Shown here piece by piece: positions 56,219 to 64,000 of a stretch of 64,000 nucleotides of DNA. The notes below the pieces were generated by a model, which saw only the letters and a program-made list of their open reading frames with translations, ran no database searches and was not told the DNA's origin. Both the position numbers and the translations under genes were made by a program. The stretch spans positions 620,001-684,000 of the forward strand of contig NZ_JACHZX010000002.1 in NCBI RefSeq assembly GCF_014193845.1, read 5' to 3'. This DNA is from Sphingomonas sp. BK345. Lineage in GTDB: Bacteria > Pseudomonadota > Alphaproteobacteria > Sphingomonadales > Sphingomonadaceae. Position 1 is the stretch's first letter. The number at the start of each line of letters is the position of its first letter.

Positions 56219-58133
56219 CGACGAGGTCCTGCTTGAGCTGCGCGATGGCGTCGTCGAAGCGCTTGGCGCCCTGAAGCTTGGCCACCGCGTTGGCGAATTG
56301 CTGGGCATATTCCGGGCCGATCGCGCGACCGAGATCGGCGCGGGTGGCCTGGATCAGCGGCGGCTGCTTGCGCGCGTCTCCCGGCACGACCTGGTCGAGC
56401 TTGAGCACTAGCCAGCCCTTGCCGTCGGGCGACGGCACCGCGCGCGCGCTGCCCGGCGCCATGCTGAACAGCGCGGCGAGCACCGGGTTGACCTGGCCAC
56501 GCGCGGTGATCTCGCCGCGCGACGCGCTGATCGGCTGCACCGGCGGCGCTTTCACTCCGGCCGACGACAGCGCCGCCGGCAGCGCGGCGCCGCCGTTGAC
56601 CTTGGTCACCAGCGCGCTGGCCGCCTGCTGCGCCGCCTTGGCGGCGCGATCGGCGGTGAGATCGGCGATGACGCGCGGGCGCGCCACGGCGAGCGGCACC
56701 GGGGTCGGCTGCACCACGCGGTCGAGCGCGACCACCGCGAAGCTGCCGTCCTCGCCGAGGTTGACCGTGGTCGGCGTGTCGCCCTCCTCGGCCGCAAAGG
56801 CGGCCGCGACGATCGGCGTCATGCCCGGGTCGGCCGGGGTCTGCGGCTGGTCGGGGTTGGTGCCGTTCTGCAGCAGCGCCGGCGTGGTCTGCGCGCTGAG
56901 CTTCTGGTCGTTCACCACCTCGCTAATGTTGGCGTTGTCGGCGAGCGAGTCGTCGACCTTGTCGCGGATCGCGCCGATCGCCGCCTTGGTCTTGCTCGCG
57001 CGCAGCTGGGTGATCAGCTCGTCGCGCGCCTGCGTCAGCGTCTTGCCGGGATCCTGGGTGACCTTGTCGACGCGCGCGACGACGAAGCCGATCGCGCCGC
57101 GCACCGGACCGACCACCGCGCCGCTCGCCGCGGCCGCGATCGCCTGCGCCACCGCGGGCGAGGTCTGCGTGGCGAGCGCGCCCTGATCGGCACCCGAGAT
57201 CGTGCGCGGCTCCAGTCCGCCGGCGCGCGCCGCGGCGGCGAGCGGCGTGCCCGCCTTCACCTTCGCGGCGAGCGCGCGCGCCGCCTTCTCGTCGAGCACG
57301 GTCACCAGCGTGACGTCACGCAGCGTCTTGGGCGCGTAGGTCGCCTTGGCGGCGTCATAGGCCTTCTGCACCTCGGCGTCGCTCGGCGTCACTTGGCCGG
57401 CGACCTGCTGCGGGCCGACGACGGCATAGCGGATCACGCGCCGCTCGGGCGTGGTGTAGCGGGCGACGTTGCGCTGATACCATTGCTGCACCTCCGCGTC
57501 GCTCGGCGCGGCGCCACTGGGCGTTGCCGGCACGAACGCGACCTCGCCGGTGCGGCGCTCGAGCAGCAGCGAGGCGTAGGTCAGCGCCAGCTGCTGCGGC
57601 ACCTGATGCGCGCCGATCGTCGGCTGGGTGAGGAACTGCACCATGATCTGGCGCGCGAACTGCGCCTGCACCTGCGCGTCGGTGAAGCCGCGCTGCGCGA
57701 TCAGCCGCTCATAGGCCTGCTGGTCGAACTGCCCCGTCGCGCCCGCGAAGGCGGGGATCGCCTTGAGCTCGCTGCCGATCAGCGCGCGGCTGACGCGCAT
57801 GCCCTGATCGCGCCCGAACGTCTCGAGCGCGAGCGCGCTGACGTTGCGGTTTATAACCGCGTCGAGCCCGCCGAGCTGTACGAATTGCGCCATGTCGAGC
57901 GTCGGCTGCTCCTGCCGCGCCTGGGTGAGCTCGTCACGCGCCTGCTGGCGGACGTCCGCGGCGGTGACGCTCTCGCCGCCGACGCTCGCAATCGGGTGGC
58001 CGACCAGCCCGGTGCTGCTCGCCAGCCCGGTCACATCGCCCGCGGCGAAGGCGAGCGCGATGACGATCAGGACGCCGAAGGTGACGATCACGCCGACCTT
58101 GGAGTGGATGATGCCGCGGAAGAAGGTGAGCAT
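56202..58133 (-). CDS. PpiD-type periplasmic folding chaperone
   Basis: 643 residues. A cytoplasmic start (MLTFFRGIIHSKVGVIVTFG) leads into one membrane anchor (LIVIALAFAAGDVTG). The long periplasmic part has a SurA_N-like domain (PIASVGGESVTAADVRQQAR) and parvulin-like segments, one of them PVRGAIGFVVARVDKVTQD and another RAVPSPDGKGWLVLKLDQVV. It helps outer-membrane proteins fold after export. It precedes trpE and overlaps it, a gene order seen in relatives; gene symbol left open because of domain divergence. Confidence 0.85.
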   Translation of the reverse strand: MLTFFRGIIHSKVGVIVTFGVLIVIALAFAAGDVTGLASSTGLVGHPIASVGGESVTAADVRQQARDELTQARQEQPTLDMAQFVQLGGLDAVINRNVSALALETFGRDQGMRVSRALIGSELKAIPAFAGATGQFDQQAYERLIAQRGFTDAQVQAQFARQIMVQFLTQPTIGAHQVPQQLALTYASLLLERRTGEVAFVPATPSGAAPSDAEVQQWYQRNVARYTTPERRVIRYAVVGPQQVAGQVTPSDAEVQKAYDAAKATYAPKTLRDVTLVTVLDEKAARALAAKVKAGTPLAAAARAGGLEPRTISGADQGALATQTSPAVAQAIAAAASGAVVGPVRGAIGFVVARVDKVTQDPGKTLTQARDELITQLRASKTKAAIGAIRDKVDDSLADNANISEVVNDQKLSAQTTPALLQNGTNPDQPQTPADPGMTPIVAAAFAAEEGDTPTTVNLGEDGSFAVVALDRVVQPTPVPLAVARPRVIADLTADRAAKAAQQAASALVTKVNGGAALPAALSSAGVKAPPVQPISASRGEITARGQVNPVLAALFSMAPGSARAVPSPDGKGWLVLKLDQVVPGDARKQPPLIQATRADLGRAIGPEYAQQFANAVAKLQGAKRFDDAIAQLKQDLVGGGAQ

Positions 58134-58243
58134 AAGCGAGCGGGGACCGGATGAAGGAGAACGCCGCGTCCTAGGGACAAGCCGAGGTGGCATCAAGCCG
58201 CGAGGCCGGTTATCGCGGAGCCGAAACGAGAAGGGGGAGCGGG

Positions 58244-58990
58244 ATGACGCGTCGCAAGCTGGTCGCCGGCAACTGGAAGATGAACGGCAGCCGCGCCGCG
58301 CTGGGCGAGCTCGAGGCGATCGCCGCCGCGGCGGCCGCGACTCCGGCAGTGGACGTGATGGTGGCGGTGCCGTTCACGCTGATCGCGCCGGCGTCGGAGC
58401 GTGTGCCCGCGCTCATGATCGGTGCCGAGGACGTGCACGAGGCCGACAGCGGCGCGCACACCGGCTGCGTCTCGGCCGCGATGGTGCGCGAGGCGGGGGC
58501 TCGCTTCACCATCGTGGGTCACTCCGAGCGGCGCCACGACCAGCATGAGACCAGTCAGGACGCCTGGGCCAAGGCCGCCGCGGCGCATCGCCACGGCTTG
58601 CAGGTGATCCTGTGCTGCGGCGAGACCGGCGCCGAGCGCGACGCGGGTCGCGCCGAACGCGTCGTGCAGGCGCAGATCGAGAAGTCGCTGCCCGAGAATG
58701 CCGCGGGCAACTGGCTCACGCTCGCCTATGAGCCGCGCTGGGCGATCGGCACGGGCGCGACCCCGACGCTCGACGATATCGCAGCGATCCACGCGATCGC
58801 ACGCGCCAAGATGCGCAAGCTGATCGGCGACGCGGCGAGCGGGGTGCGGATCCTCTACGGCGGTTCGGTCACGGGCGACAACGCGCGCGCAATCATGGCA
58901 ACTCCGGACGTGGACGGCGCGCTGGTCGGCGGCGCGAGCCTCACCGCGGCCAAGTTCGTGCCGATCATCGCCGCCGCGGCGGCAGTGTAG
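58244..58990 (+). CDS. tpiA: Triosephosphate isomerase
   Basis: 248 residues. Catalytic residues are K12 (AGNWKMNG), H93 (VGHSERR) and E163 (AYEPRWAIGTG). The phosphate loop is LYGGSVTGDNA, then GALVGGASL. It interconverts dihydroxyacetone phosphate and glyceraldehyde 3-phosphate. Start is at 58244, because the family begins RRKLVAGNWK; the frame is open upstream but runs toward the PpiD start region. It is divergent from the PpiD-type gene across 110 bp. Confidence 0.97.
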   Translation: MTRRKLVAGNWKMNGSRAALGELEAIAAAAAATPAVDVMVAVPFTLIAPASERVPALMIGAEDVHEADSGAHTGCVSAAMVREAGARFTIVGHSERRHDQHETSQDAWAKAAAAHRHGLQVILCCGETGAERDAGRAERVVQAQIEKSLPENAAGNWLTLAYEPRWAIGTGATPTLDDIAAIHAIARAKMRKLIGDAASGVRILYGGSVTGDNARAIMATPDVDGALVGGASLTAAKFVPIIAAAAAV

Positions 58991-59060
58991 GGCGCGCGCG
59001 ACGCGCTACACTCGCGCTTAAGGAAGGTAGAACGACACGGGCGGAACGCTCTTCCGCTTC

Positions 59061-59156
59061 CGTCATCCCGGACTTGGTCCGGGATCTACTCTTCCGCGAG
59101 AGCAACGCTTTCCGGAGGTGCAGCACGGTGGATCCCGGACCAAGTCCGGGATGACG
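59061..59156. repeat. Dispersed inverted-repeat element (family C)
   Basis: The left arm CGTCATCCCGGACTTGGTCC and the right arm ending GTCCGGGATGACG match at nearly every position over 28 bp. The inner GTGGATCC links it with the copies at 9237 and 28141. It lies between the convergent tpiA and M17 peptidase genes. Confidence 0.8.
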
Positions 59157-59210
59157 AATTGATTGAGCGTTGGGGGAGCTTGAAGGTGCTGCCCTCCCCA
59201 ACCGCTCACC

Positions 59211-60596
59211 TCAGCCGAACCGCGCCTTCAGCAGCGCATAGGCGGCGCGTAACCCATAGGCCTCGCCGCCGCGCGGTCGAGCCGGCTTGGCGGTCGGGCG
59301 CCAGGCGAAGGTGTCGAGATGCGCCCAGGGCAGCGTCGCCGGCACGAAGCGGCGCAGAAACAGCGCCGCGGTGATCGCTCCCGCGAAGCCGCCATCGGGC
59401 GCGTTGACCAGGTCGGCCACGTCCGACTTGAGCATCTCCTCATACCCGCCCCACAGGGGCAAGCGCCACAGCGGGTCGCGTACCTGCTCCGCCGCGCCGA
59501 GCAGATCGGCGGCGAGCGTCTCATCCTGAACGAAGGTGGCGGGCAGGTCCGGCCCGAGGGCGACTCGCGCGGCGCCGGTCAGCGTCGCGAAGTCGATCAG
59601 CAGGTCGGGCGCATCCTCCACCGCGCGCGCCAGCGCGTCGCCCAGTATCAGCCGGCCCTCGGCATCGGTATTGGTGTTCTCCACCGTCAGCCCCAGCCGC
59701 GTCTGGAGCACGTCGCCGGGGCGGAAGGCGCTGCCCGAGATCGCATTCTCCACCGCCGGGATCAGCACGTGCAGCCGTACCTTGAGTCGCGCCTGCATCA
59801 CCAGCCCGGCCAGCGCCAGCGCGTGCGCGGCGCCGCCCATGTCCTTTTTCATCAGCCGCATGCCTGCCGACGGCTTGATGTCGAGCCCGCCTGAGTCGAA
59901 GCACACGCCCTTGCCGACCAGTGCCACGCGCGGGTGCGCCGGATCGCCCCACAGCAGCTCGATCAGCCGCGGTGCGCGCTCGCGGCTGGCCGCCTGGCCG
60001 ACCGCGTGGATCATCGGGTAGCCTGTCGCCAGCGCATCGCCGCGCGTGACGGTGACGCTCGCACCATGCGCCCGGGCCAGCCCGTCCGCCTCGGCCTCCA
60101 GCTCGGCGGGGCCGAGGTCGCTCGCACCGGTGTCGACCAGGTCGCGCACGCGCGCGGTCGCGCTGGCGAGGCGCACCGTCTCGTCGACCGCCCCGACATC
60201 GCTGGTCAGCAGCACGCGCGGCCGCGCCGGCTCGGGCTTGCGATAGCGCGTGAAGCGATGCTGCGAGAGCAGCCAGCCGAGCCCGGCGGCGCCGAGCGGG
60301 GTCTCGCCGGCGAGCCGGTAGCTGCCCTCGGGCAGCGTGTCCCCCAGCGAGGCGATCCGCCACGGCGACGACGGCTCCTCGTCGCACACCAGCAACGCGG
60401 CCCAGTCTTCGGCGCCGTCACCGGGCAGGATCGCGCGGTCGCCAGCCTTGCCCGTCACCCGCGCCGCCGTCGCGGCGGTGCGCGCCCGCGCCGGCTGGAT
60501 GGCGAGCCAGGCGTCATACGCGTCAGGGTGGACGACGTGGAGCAGCCGCGCGGGCTGGCCACGATCGGGCTGGAGGAGCGCGGAAAAGTCGGTCAT
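59211..60596 (-). CDS. M17 leucyl aminopeptidase family protein
   Basis: 461 residues. The metal-binding core has VGKGVCFDSGGLDIKPSAGM, LMKKDMGGAAHALALA and NTDAEGRLILGDALA, the family signature with Lys, Asp and Glu ligands. The N-terminal domain is less conserved. It probably trims N-terminal residues from peptides as a hexamer. It is similar in length to other LAP proteins. The start MTDFSALLQP was chosen over an in-frame upstream codon. Confidence 0.9.
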   Translation of the reverse strand: MTDFSALLQPDRGQPARLLHVVHPDAYDAWLAIQPARARTAATAARVTGKAGDRAILPGDGAEDWAALLVCDEEPSSPWRIASLGDTLPEGSYRLAGETPLGAAGLGWLLSQHRFTRYRKPEPARPRVLLTSDVGAVDETVRLASATARVRDLVDTGASDLGPAELEAEADGLARAHGASVTVTRGDALATGYPMIHAVGQAASRERAPRLIELLWGDPAHPRVALVGKGVCFDSGGLDIKPSAGMRLMKKDMGGAAHALALAGLVMQARLKVRLHVLIPAVENAISGSAFRPGDVLQTRLGLTVENTNTDAEGRLILGDALARAVEDAPDLLIDFATLTGAARVALGPDLPATFVQDETLAADLLGAAEQVRDPLWRLPLWGGYEEMLKSDVADLVNAPDGGFAGAITAALFLRRFVPATLPWAHLDTFAWRPTAKPARPRGGEAYGLRAAYALLKARFG

Positions 60597-60673
60597 CGCG
60601 CGACCAAAGCAGGACTTGGGCGCCCGCGCAACGCGCGGTTCCCTTCGCGCGACCGGCACCTTACATCGCCGCC

Positions 60674-61642
60674 ATGACCACGCACACGACTCGCATGCTG
60701 ATCCTCGGTTCGGGCCCCGCCGGGCTCTCGGCGGCCATCTACGGCGCGCGCGCCGGCATGGCGCCGATCGTCGTCCAGGGCATCCAGCCCGGCGGCCAAC
60801 TCACCACCACCACCGACGTCGAGAACTATCCCGGCTTTCGCGAGGTGATCCAAGGCCCCTGGCTCATGGAGCAGATGCAGGCGCAGGCGGAGCATGTCGG
60901 CACGCGGCTGATGTGGGACACGATCGTCGAGGTCGACCTGACCCGCCGCCCGTTCCGCCTGATCGGCGACGGCGGCGACGTCTACGAGGGCGAGGTGCTG
61001 GTGATCGCCACTGGCGCGCAGGCCAAGTGGCTCGGGCTCGACAGCGAGGATGCGATGAAGGGCAAGGGCGTCAGCGCCTGCGCCACCTGCGACGGCTTCT
61101 TCTACCGCGGCAAGAAGGTCGCGGTGATCGGCGGGGGCAATACCGCGGTCGAGGAGGCGTTGTACCTTACCAATCACTCGGACGACGTGACCCTGATCCA
61201 CCGCCGCGACTCGCTACGCGCAGAGCGCATCCTGCAGCAGCGGCTATTCGCACACCCCAACGTGACGGTGCTCTGGAACAAGGAAGTGCGCGAGTTCGTC
61301 GACGGCGGCGGGAATGCCGGCCTCGTCGCGCTCGAGCTGGAAGACACGCGGACAGGCGAGCATTCGCGGCTCGACGTCGACGGCGGCTTCGTCGCGATCG
61401 GCCACCATCCCGCGACCGAGCTGTTCCGCGGGCATCTCGCGCTCGACGAGGATGGCTATATCGCGGTCGAGACCGGCTCGACGCGCACCAGCGTGCCCGG
61501 CGTGTTCGCCTGCGGCGACGTGATGGACAAGGTGTATCGTCAGGCGGTCACCGCCGCGGGCACCGGCTGCATGGCCGCGCTCGACGCCGAGCGCTTCCTC
61601 GCCGCCGTGGAGTTCGCCGAGGTGAGCGAGGCGGCGGAATAA
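60674..61642 (+). CDS. trxB: Thioredoxin-disulfide reductase
   Basis: 322 residues. FAD motif LGSGPAGLSAAIYGARA, redox centre C136-A-T-C139 in SACATCDGFFYRGKKVAV, NADPH motif VIGGGNTAVEEALYL and the C-terminal FACGDVMDKVYRQAVTAAG. It reduces thioredoxin with NADPH. The ATG at 60674 follows AGCACCTTACATCGCCGCC, with no strong Shine-Dalgarno match. An ACP gene lies convergent, 3 bp beyond its stop. Confidence 0.96.
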   Translation: MTTHTTRMLILGSGPAGLSAAIYGARAGMAPIVVQGIQPGGQLTTTTDVENYPGFREVIQGPWLMEQMQAQAEHVGTRLMWDTIVEVDLTRRPFRLIGDGGDVYEGEVLVIATGAQAKWLGLDSEDAMKGKGVSACATCDGFFYRGKKVAVIGGGNTAVEEALYLTNHSDDVTLIHRRDSLRAERILQQRLFAHPNVTVLWNKEVREFVDGGGNAGLVALELEDTRTGEHSRLDVDGGFVAIGHHPATELFRGHLALDEDGYIAVETGSTRTSVPGVFACGDVMDKVYRQAVTAAGTGCMAALDAERFLAAVEFAEVSEAAE

Positions 61643-61645
61643 GGT

Positions 61646-61903
61646 TCAGACCAGCGCCTTGCTCGCGGCGAAGCGGGTCAGCGCGCCGAACGTCTCGAGC
61701 ATCTCGCCGTCGACCTCGTCGTCCTCGATGACGATGCCGAGCCGGTCCTCCAGCTCGGTGAGCACGCCCGCGACCGCCATCGAGTCGAGCTCCGGCAATG
61801 CGCCGAACAGCGGCGTGTCGGCGCGGAAGGTGTCGACCCGCTCGGGGGACAGCGCCAGCACGTCGGCGAGCACCGCGCGCACCGTGGTCTCGACCTCACT
61901 CAT
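61646..61903 (-). CDS. Acyl carrier protein of an exosortase A-associated locus
   Basis: 85 residues. The phosphopantetheine serine is S41 in ALPELDSMAVAGVLTELED. The protein is acidic and all-helical, as usual for ACP. It is divergent from an acyl-CoA ligase and a PLP decarboxylase of types linked to exosortase A, so it probably serves this pathway and not general fatty acid synthesis. A GTG 5 codons upstream is an alternative start. It ends 3 bp from trxB. Confidence 0.85.
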   Translation of the reverse strand: MSEVETTVRAVLADVLALSPERVDTFRADTPLFGALPELDSMAVAGVLTELEDRLGIVIEDDEVDGEMLETFGALTRFAASKALV

Positions 61904-62063
61904 GCCTTCCGGGATCACGCTGCCTCCTCGCTGGCGCCGCGGCAAGCGGCGATGCGCGCGGCGTTAGGCGGCGGCGCGATGGAGCGCAACCGGGTCGCTT
62001 TCCACCACGCGCGACGACGCGGGCGCTACTGTCCGCGCGTGATCCGCTCTAGGGGATGATGTC

Positions 62064-63551
62064 ATGGTTCCGCTCGATCCCGTCCCGTCGTCGATCGATC
62101 ACGTTCTGCGCGGCGAGCCGGACACGATCGCATTGGTCGATCGCGCCGGCACGCTCGATTATACCGCGGCGGAGGAGGCGGTGGCGCGGCTCGCCGGCTG
62201 GCTCGCCGCGCAACGGCTCGCGCCCGGCACCCGCGTCGCCACCTGGCTGCCGAAGACGCGTGAGGCGTGCTGGATGCCGCTTGCCGCGGCGCGGGCGGGG
62301 CTGGTCCACGTGCCGATCAACCCGCTGCTCAAGCGCGCGCAGATCGCGCACATCCTCGCTGACAGCGGCGCCGCGCTGCTGGTCACGCACGCCCCGCGCG
62401 CCACCACGCTGGAGAACGGCGACCTGCCCCCCGGTTGCGCGCTCCACGTCGAAGCTGGGCAGGGCGACGCCTTGCCCCGTTCGCGCGCCGACCCGGACAC
62501 GCTCGCGGCGCTGCTCTACACATCGGGTTCGACCGGTCGCCCCAGGGGCGTGATGCTGAGCCATGCCAATCTGTGGCTCGGTGCGATCAGCGTGGCGCAT
62601 TACATGGCACTCACCCCGGACGACCGCGTGCTCGGTGTGCTGCCGCTGAGCTTCGACTACGGCCAAAACCAGCTCCTCTCCACCTGGGCCGCGGGAGCCA
62701 GCGTGGCGCCGCTCGACTATCTCACGCCCCGCGACGTGGTGAAGGCGGTGGAGCGGCTTCATATCACCACGCTCGCCGGCGTACCGCCGCTGTGGGTGCA
62801 GCTGCTCGAGGCGGAGTGGCCGGAGACGACCGCGGCGCGGCTGCGACGGCTGACCAACTCGGGCGGCGCGCTCACGCCGGCGCTCGTGCGCGGTCTGCGC
62901 GCGCGCTTCCCCGACGCACGTCTCTTCCCGATGTACGGGCTGACCGAGGCGTTCCGTTCGACCTATCTCGACCCGGCGCTGGTGGATGATTACCCTGAGT
63001 CGATCGGCCGCGCGATCCCCTTCGCCGAGGTGCTCGTGGTCCGTCCGGACGGCGCGCGCGCGGCGACGGACGAGCCCGGCGAGCTGGTCCATGCCGGTCC
63101 GCTGGTCGCGCAGGGATATTGGCAGGATGCGGAGCGCACCGCGACGCGCTTCCGCCCTGCGCCCTCCTTCGCGCGCGCAAGCGGCACGGCGGTCTGGTCA
63201 GGCGATACGGTGGTGGAGGGCGCCGACGGGCTGCTCCGCTTCGTCGCGCGCGCCGACGAGATGATCAAGACCGCGGGCAACCGCGTCAGCCCGCAGGAGG
63301 TCGAGGAAGCGGTCACCGCCGGCGATGAGACGCGCGAGGCGGTCGCGGTCGGTATACCCGACGCGCGGCTCGGGCAGGCGATCCTGGTCGTCGCGCGCGG
63401 CGACGGCGGCGCCGACGCGGAACTGCGCGAGCGGTTGAAGCGCGACCTGCCCGGCTTCATGCAGCCGGCGCGCGTCGTGTGGCGCGCCGAGCTGCCGCGC
63501 AACGCCAACGGCAAGCTCGACCGCGCCGCGCTACGGGAGGAGTTCGCGTGA
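62064..63551 (+). CDS. Acyl-CoA ligase (AMP-forming), exosortase A system-associated
   Basis: 495 residues. The AMP motif is LLYTSGSTGRPRGVM (150-164); further motifs are MYGLTEAFRSTYLDP, GDTVVEGADGLLRFVARADE, MIKTAGNRVSPQEVEEAV, and C-terminal RNANGKLDRAALREEF. The length and pattern agree with the ligase group described with exosortase A loci (TIGR03098 type as I recall it). It would activate an acid as acyl-AMP and load it on CoA or on the ACP next door. It overlaps the following gene by 4 nt (GTGA). Confidence 0.85.
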   Translation: MVPLDPVPSSIDHVLRGEPDTIALVDRAGTLDYTAAEEAVARLAGWLAAQRLAPGTRVATWLPKTREACWMPLAAARAGLVHVPINPLLKRAQIAHILADSGAALLVTHAPRATTLENGDLPPGCALHVEAGQGDALPRSRADPDTLAALLYTSGSTGRPRGVMLSHANLWLGAISVAHYMALTPDDRVLGVLPLSFDYGQNQLLSTWAAGASVAPLDYLTPRDVVKAVERLHITTLAGVPPLWVQLLEAEWPETTAARLRRLTNSGGALTPALVRGLRARFPDARLFPMYGLTEAFRSTYLDPALVDDYPESIGRAIPFAEVLVVRPDGARAATDEPGELVHAGPLVAQGYWQDAERTATRFRPAPSFARASGTAVWSGDTVVEGADGLLRFVARADEMIKTAGNRVSPQEVEEAVTAGDETREAVAVGIPDARLGQAILVVARGDGGADAELRERLKRDLPGFMQPARVVWRAELPRNANGKLDRAALREEFA

Positions 63552-64000
63552 AGCCGATGGGTCCGCTGCCGCCCGCCTTCGCACACCAGCAGGGTGTGCT
63601 GACGATCGCGGGCGAGGATGCCGCTGCGCTGGTAGCGGCATATGGCTCGCCGCTGTTCGTCTACGACCTGGCCGCGGTCGCGGCGCAGGTGGCGCGTTTC
63701 CGTGCGGCGATGCCGGAGGCGATCGGACTTCATTACGCGATCAAGGCCAATCCGTTCGCGCCGCTGCTGGCGGCGATGGCGCCGCTGGTCGACGGGCTCG
63801 ACGTCGCCTCGGGCGGCGAGCTCGAATGCGCGCTCGCGGTCAAACCCGCCACCGCGGTGAGCTTCGCCGGACCGGGCAAGCGCGACGACGAGCTCGCCGC
63901 GGCGATAGCGGCGGGGGCGACGCTCAACATCGAGTCGGCGGGGGAGGCGCGGCGCGCGCTCGCGGCAGGCGAGCGGCTCGGCATCGCGCCGCGCGCGGCG
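63548..64000 (+). CDS. PLP-dependent decarboxylase, exosortase A system-associated, N-terminal part
   Basis: The first 151 codons lie in the window. The PLP lysine is K66 in GLHYAIKANPFAPLLAAM, the usual fold-type III alanine racemase/ornithine decarboxylase barrel. VDGLDVASGGELECALA and VSFAGPGKRDDELAAAI match diaminopimelate/ornithine decarboxylases. Its neighbour, the ligase, points to the exosortase A-associated form (TIGR03099 type as I recall it). Start GTG 63548 overlaps the ligase stop; an ATG at 63557 is possible. The gene runs off the right edge. Confidence 0.85.
   Translation, partial: MKPMGPLPPAFAHQQGVLTIAGEDAAALVAAYGSPLFVYDLAAVAAQVARFRAAMPEAIGLHYAIKANPFAPLLAAMAPLVDGLDVASGGELECALAVKPATAVSFAGPGKRDDELAAAIAAGATLNIESAGEARRALAAGERLGIAPRAA

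Overview
This is a very GC-rich chromosomal stretch whose gene content and gene order point to an alphaproteobacterium of the Sphingomonadaceae (Sphingomonas-like). The pointers are the DUF2794, DUF1465 and YdcH (DUF465) small proteins, a LexA box of the alphaproteobacterial GTTC-N7-GTTC type, the order gltA-gltX-comEC-lexA-moeA-moaC-trpCDG, and the start of an exosortase A-associated locus at the right edge. The assignment rests on reading the sequence and on family knowledge; no database was searched. I see no rRNA, tRNA, prophage, IS transposase or CRISPR array.

Layout. 0-5 kb: a truncated thiolase, an orphan prepilin peptidase, small YdcH-type proteins, a nitronate monooxygenase-like protein, a gamma carbonic anhydrase and a 57-aa membrane protein. 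5.6-8.3 kb: an MFS transporter, then pgsA-moaD-moaE. 8.4-13.6 kb: a TonB-like protein, the divergent oxyR / ahpC-ahpD peroxide-defence locus, a TauE/SafE exporter facing cysE, and DUF2794. 13.7-16.3 kb: a membrane protein, an SDR enzyme and a Pro/Ala-rich secreted protein. 16.5-24.8 kb (minus strand): a tightly overlapping chain gph-vanZ-phoR, then pstS-pstC-pstA-pstB-phoU-phoB, with a candidate three-repeat Pho box just before pstS. 24.9-28.1 kb: glmU-glmS. 28.3-31.9 kb: a YcaQ-type glycosylase, an alpha/beta hydrolase, a MarR regulator with a palindromic operator, and a ROK sugar kinase.

32.1-41.4 kb is part of a flagellar locus. fliL-fliM-DUF6468-like-motE-like run leftward, flgF-flgG-flgA-flgH run rightward, and three further poorly characterised genes sit to the left. 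The two divergent promoter regions of this locus share an almost identical palindrome. 42-49 kb: a small lipoprotein, an L,D-transpeptidase, a broken glutathione S-transferase gene, gltA, gltX and comEC. 49.2-58.1 kb: lexA with a SOS box, moeA, moaC, trpC, trpD, trpG, a secreted protein, then trpE overlapping a PpiD-type chaperone. 58.2-64 kb: tpiA, an M17 aminopeptidase, trxB, and an acyl carrier protein divergent from an acyl-CoA ligase and a PLP decarboxylase of the exosortase A-associated type.

The most unusual non-genic feature is a set of nine palindromic elements of about 80-107 bp scattered between genes. They look like non-autonomous REP/MITE-type repeats of a few related families. 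One of them has become the 3' end of comEC, so that protein ends in repeat-encoded residues.
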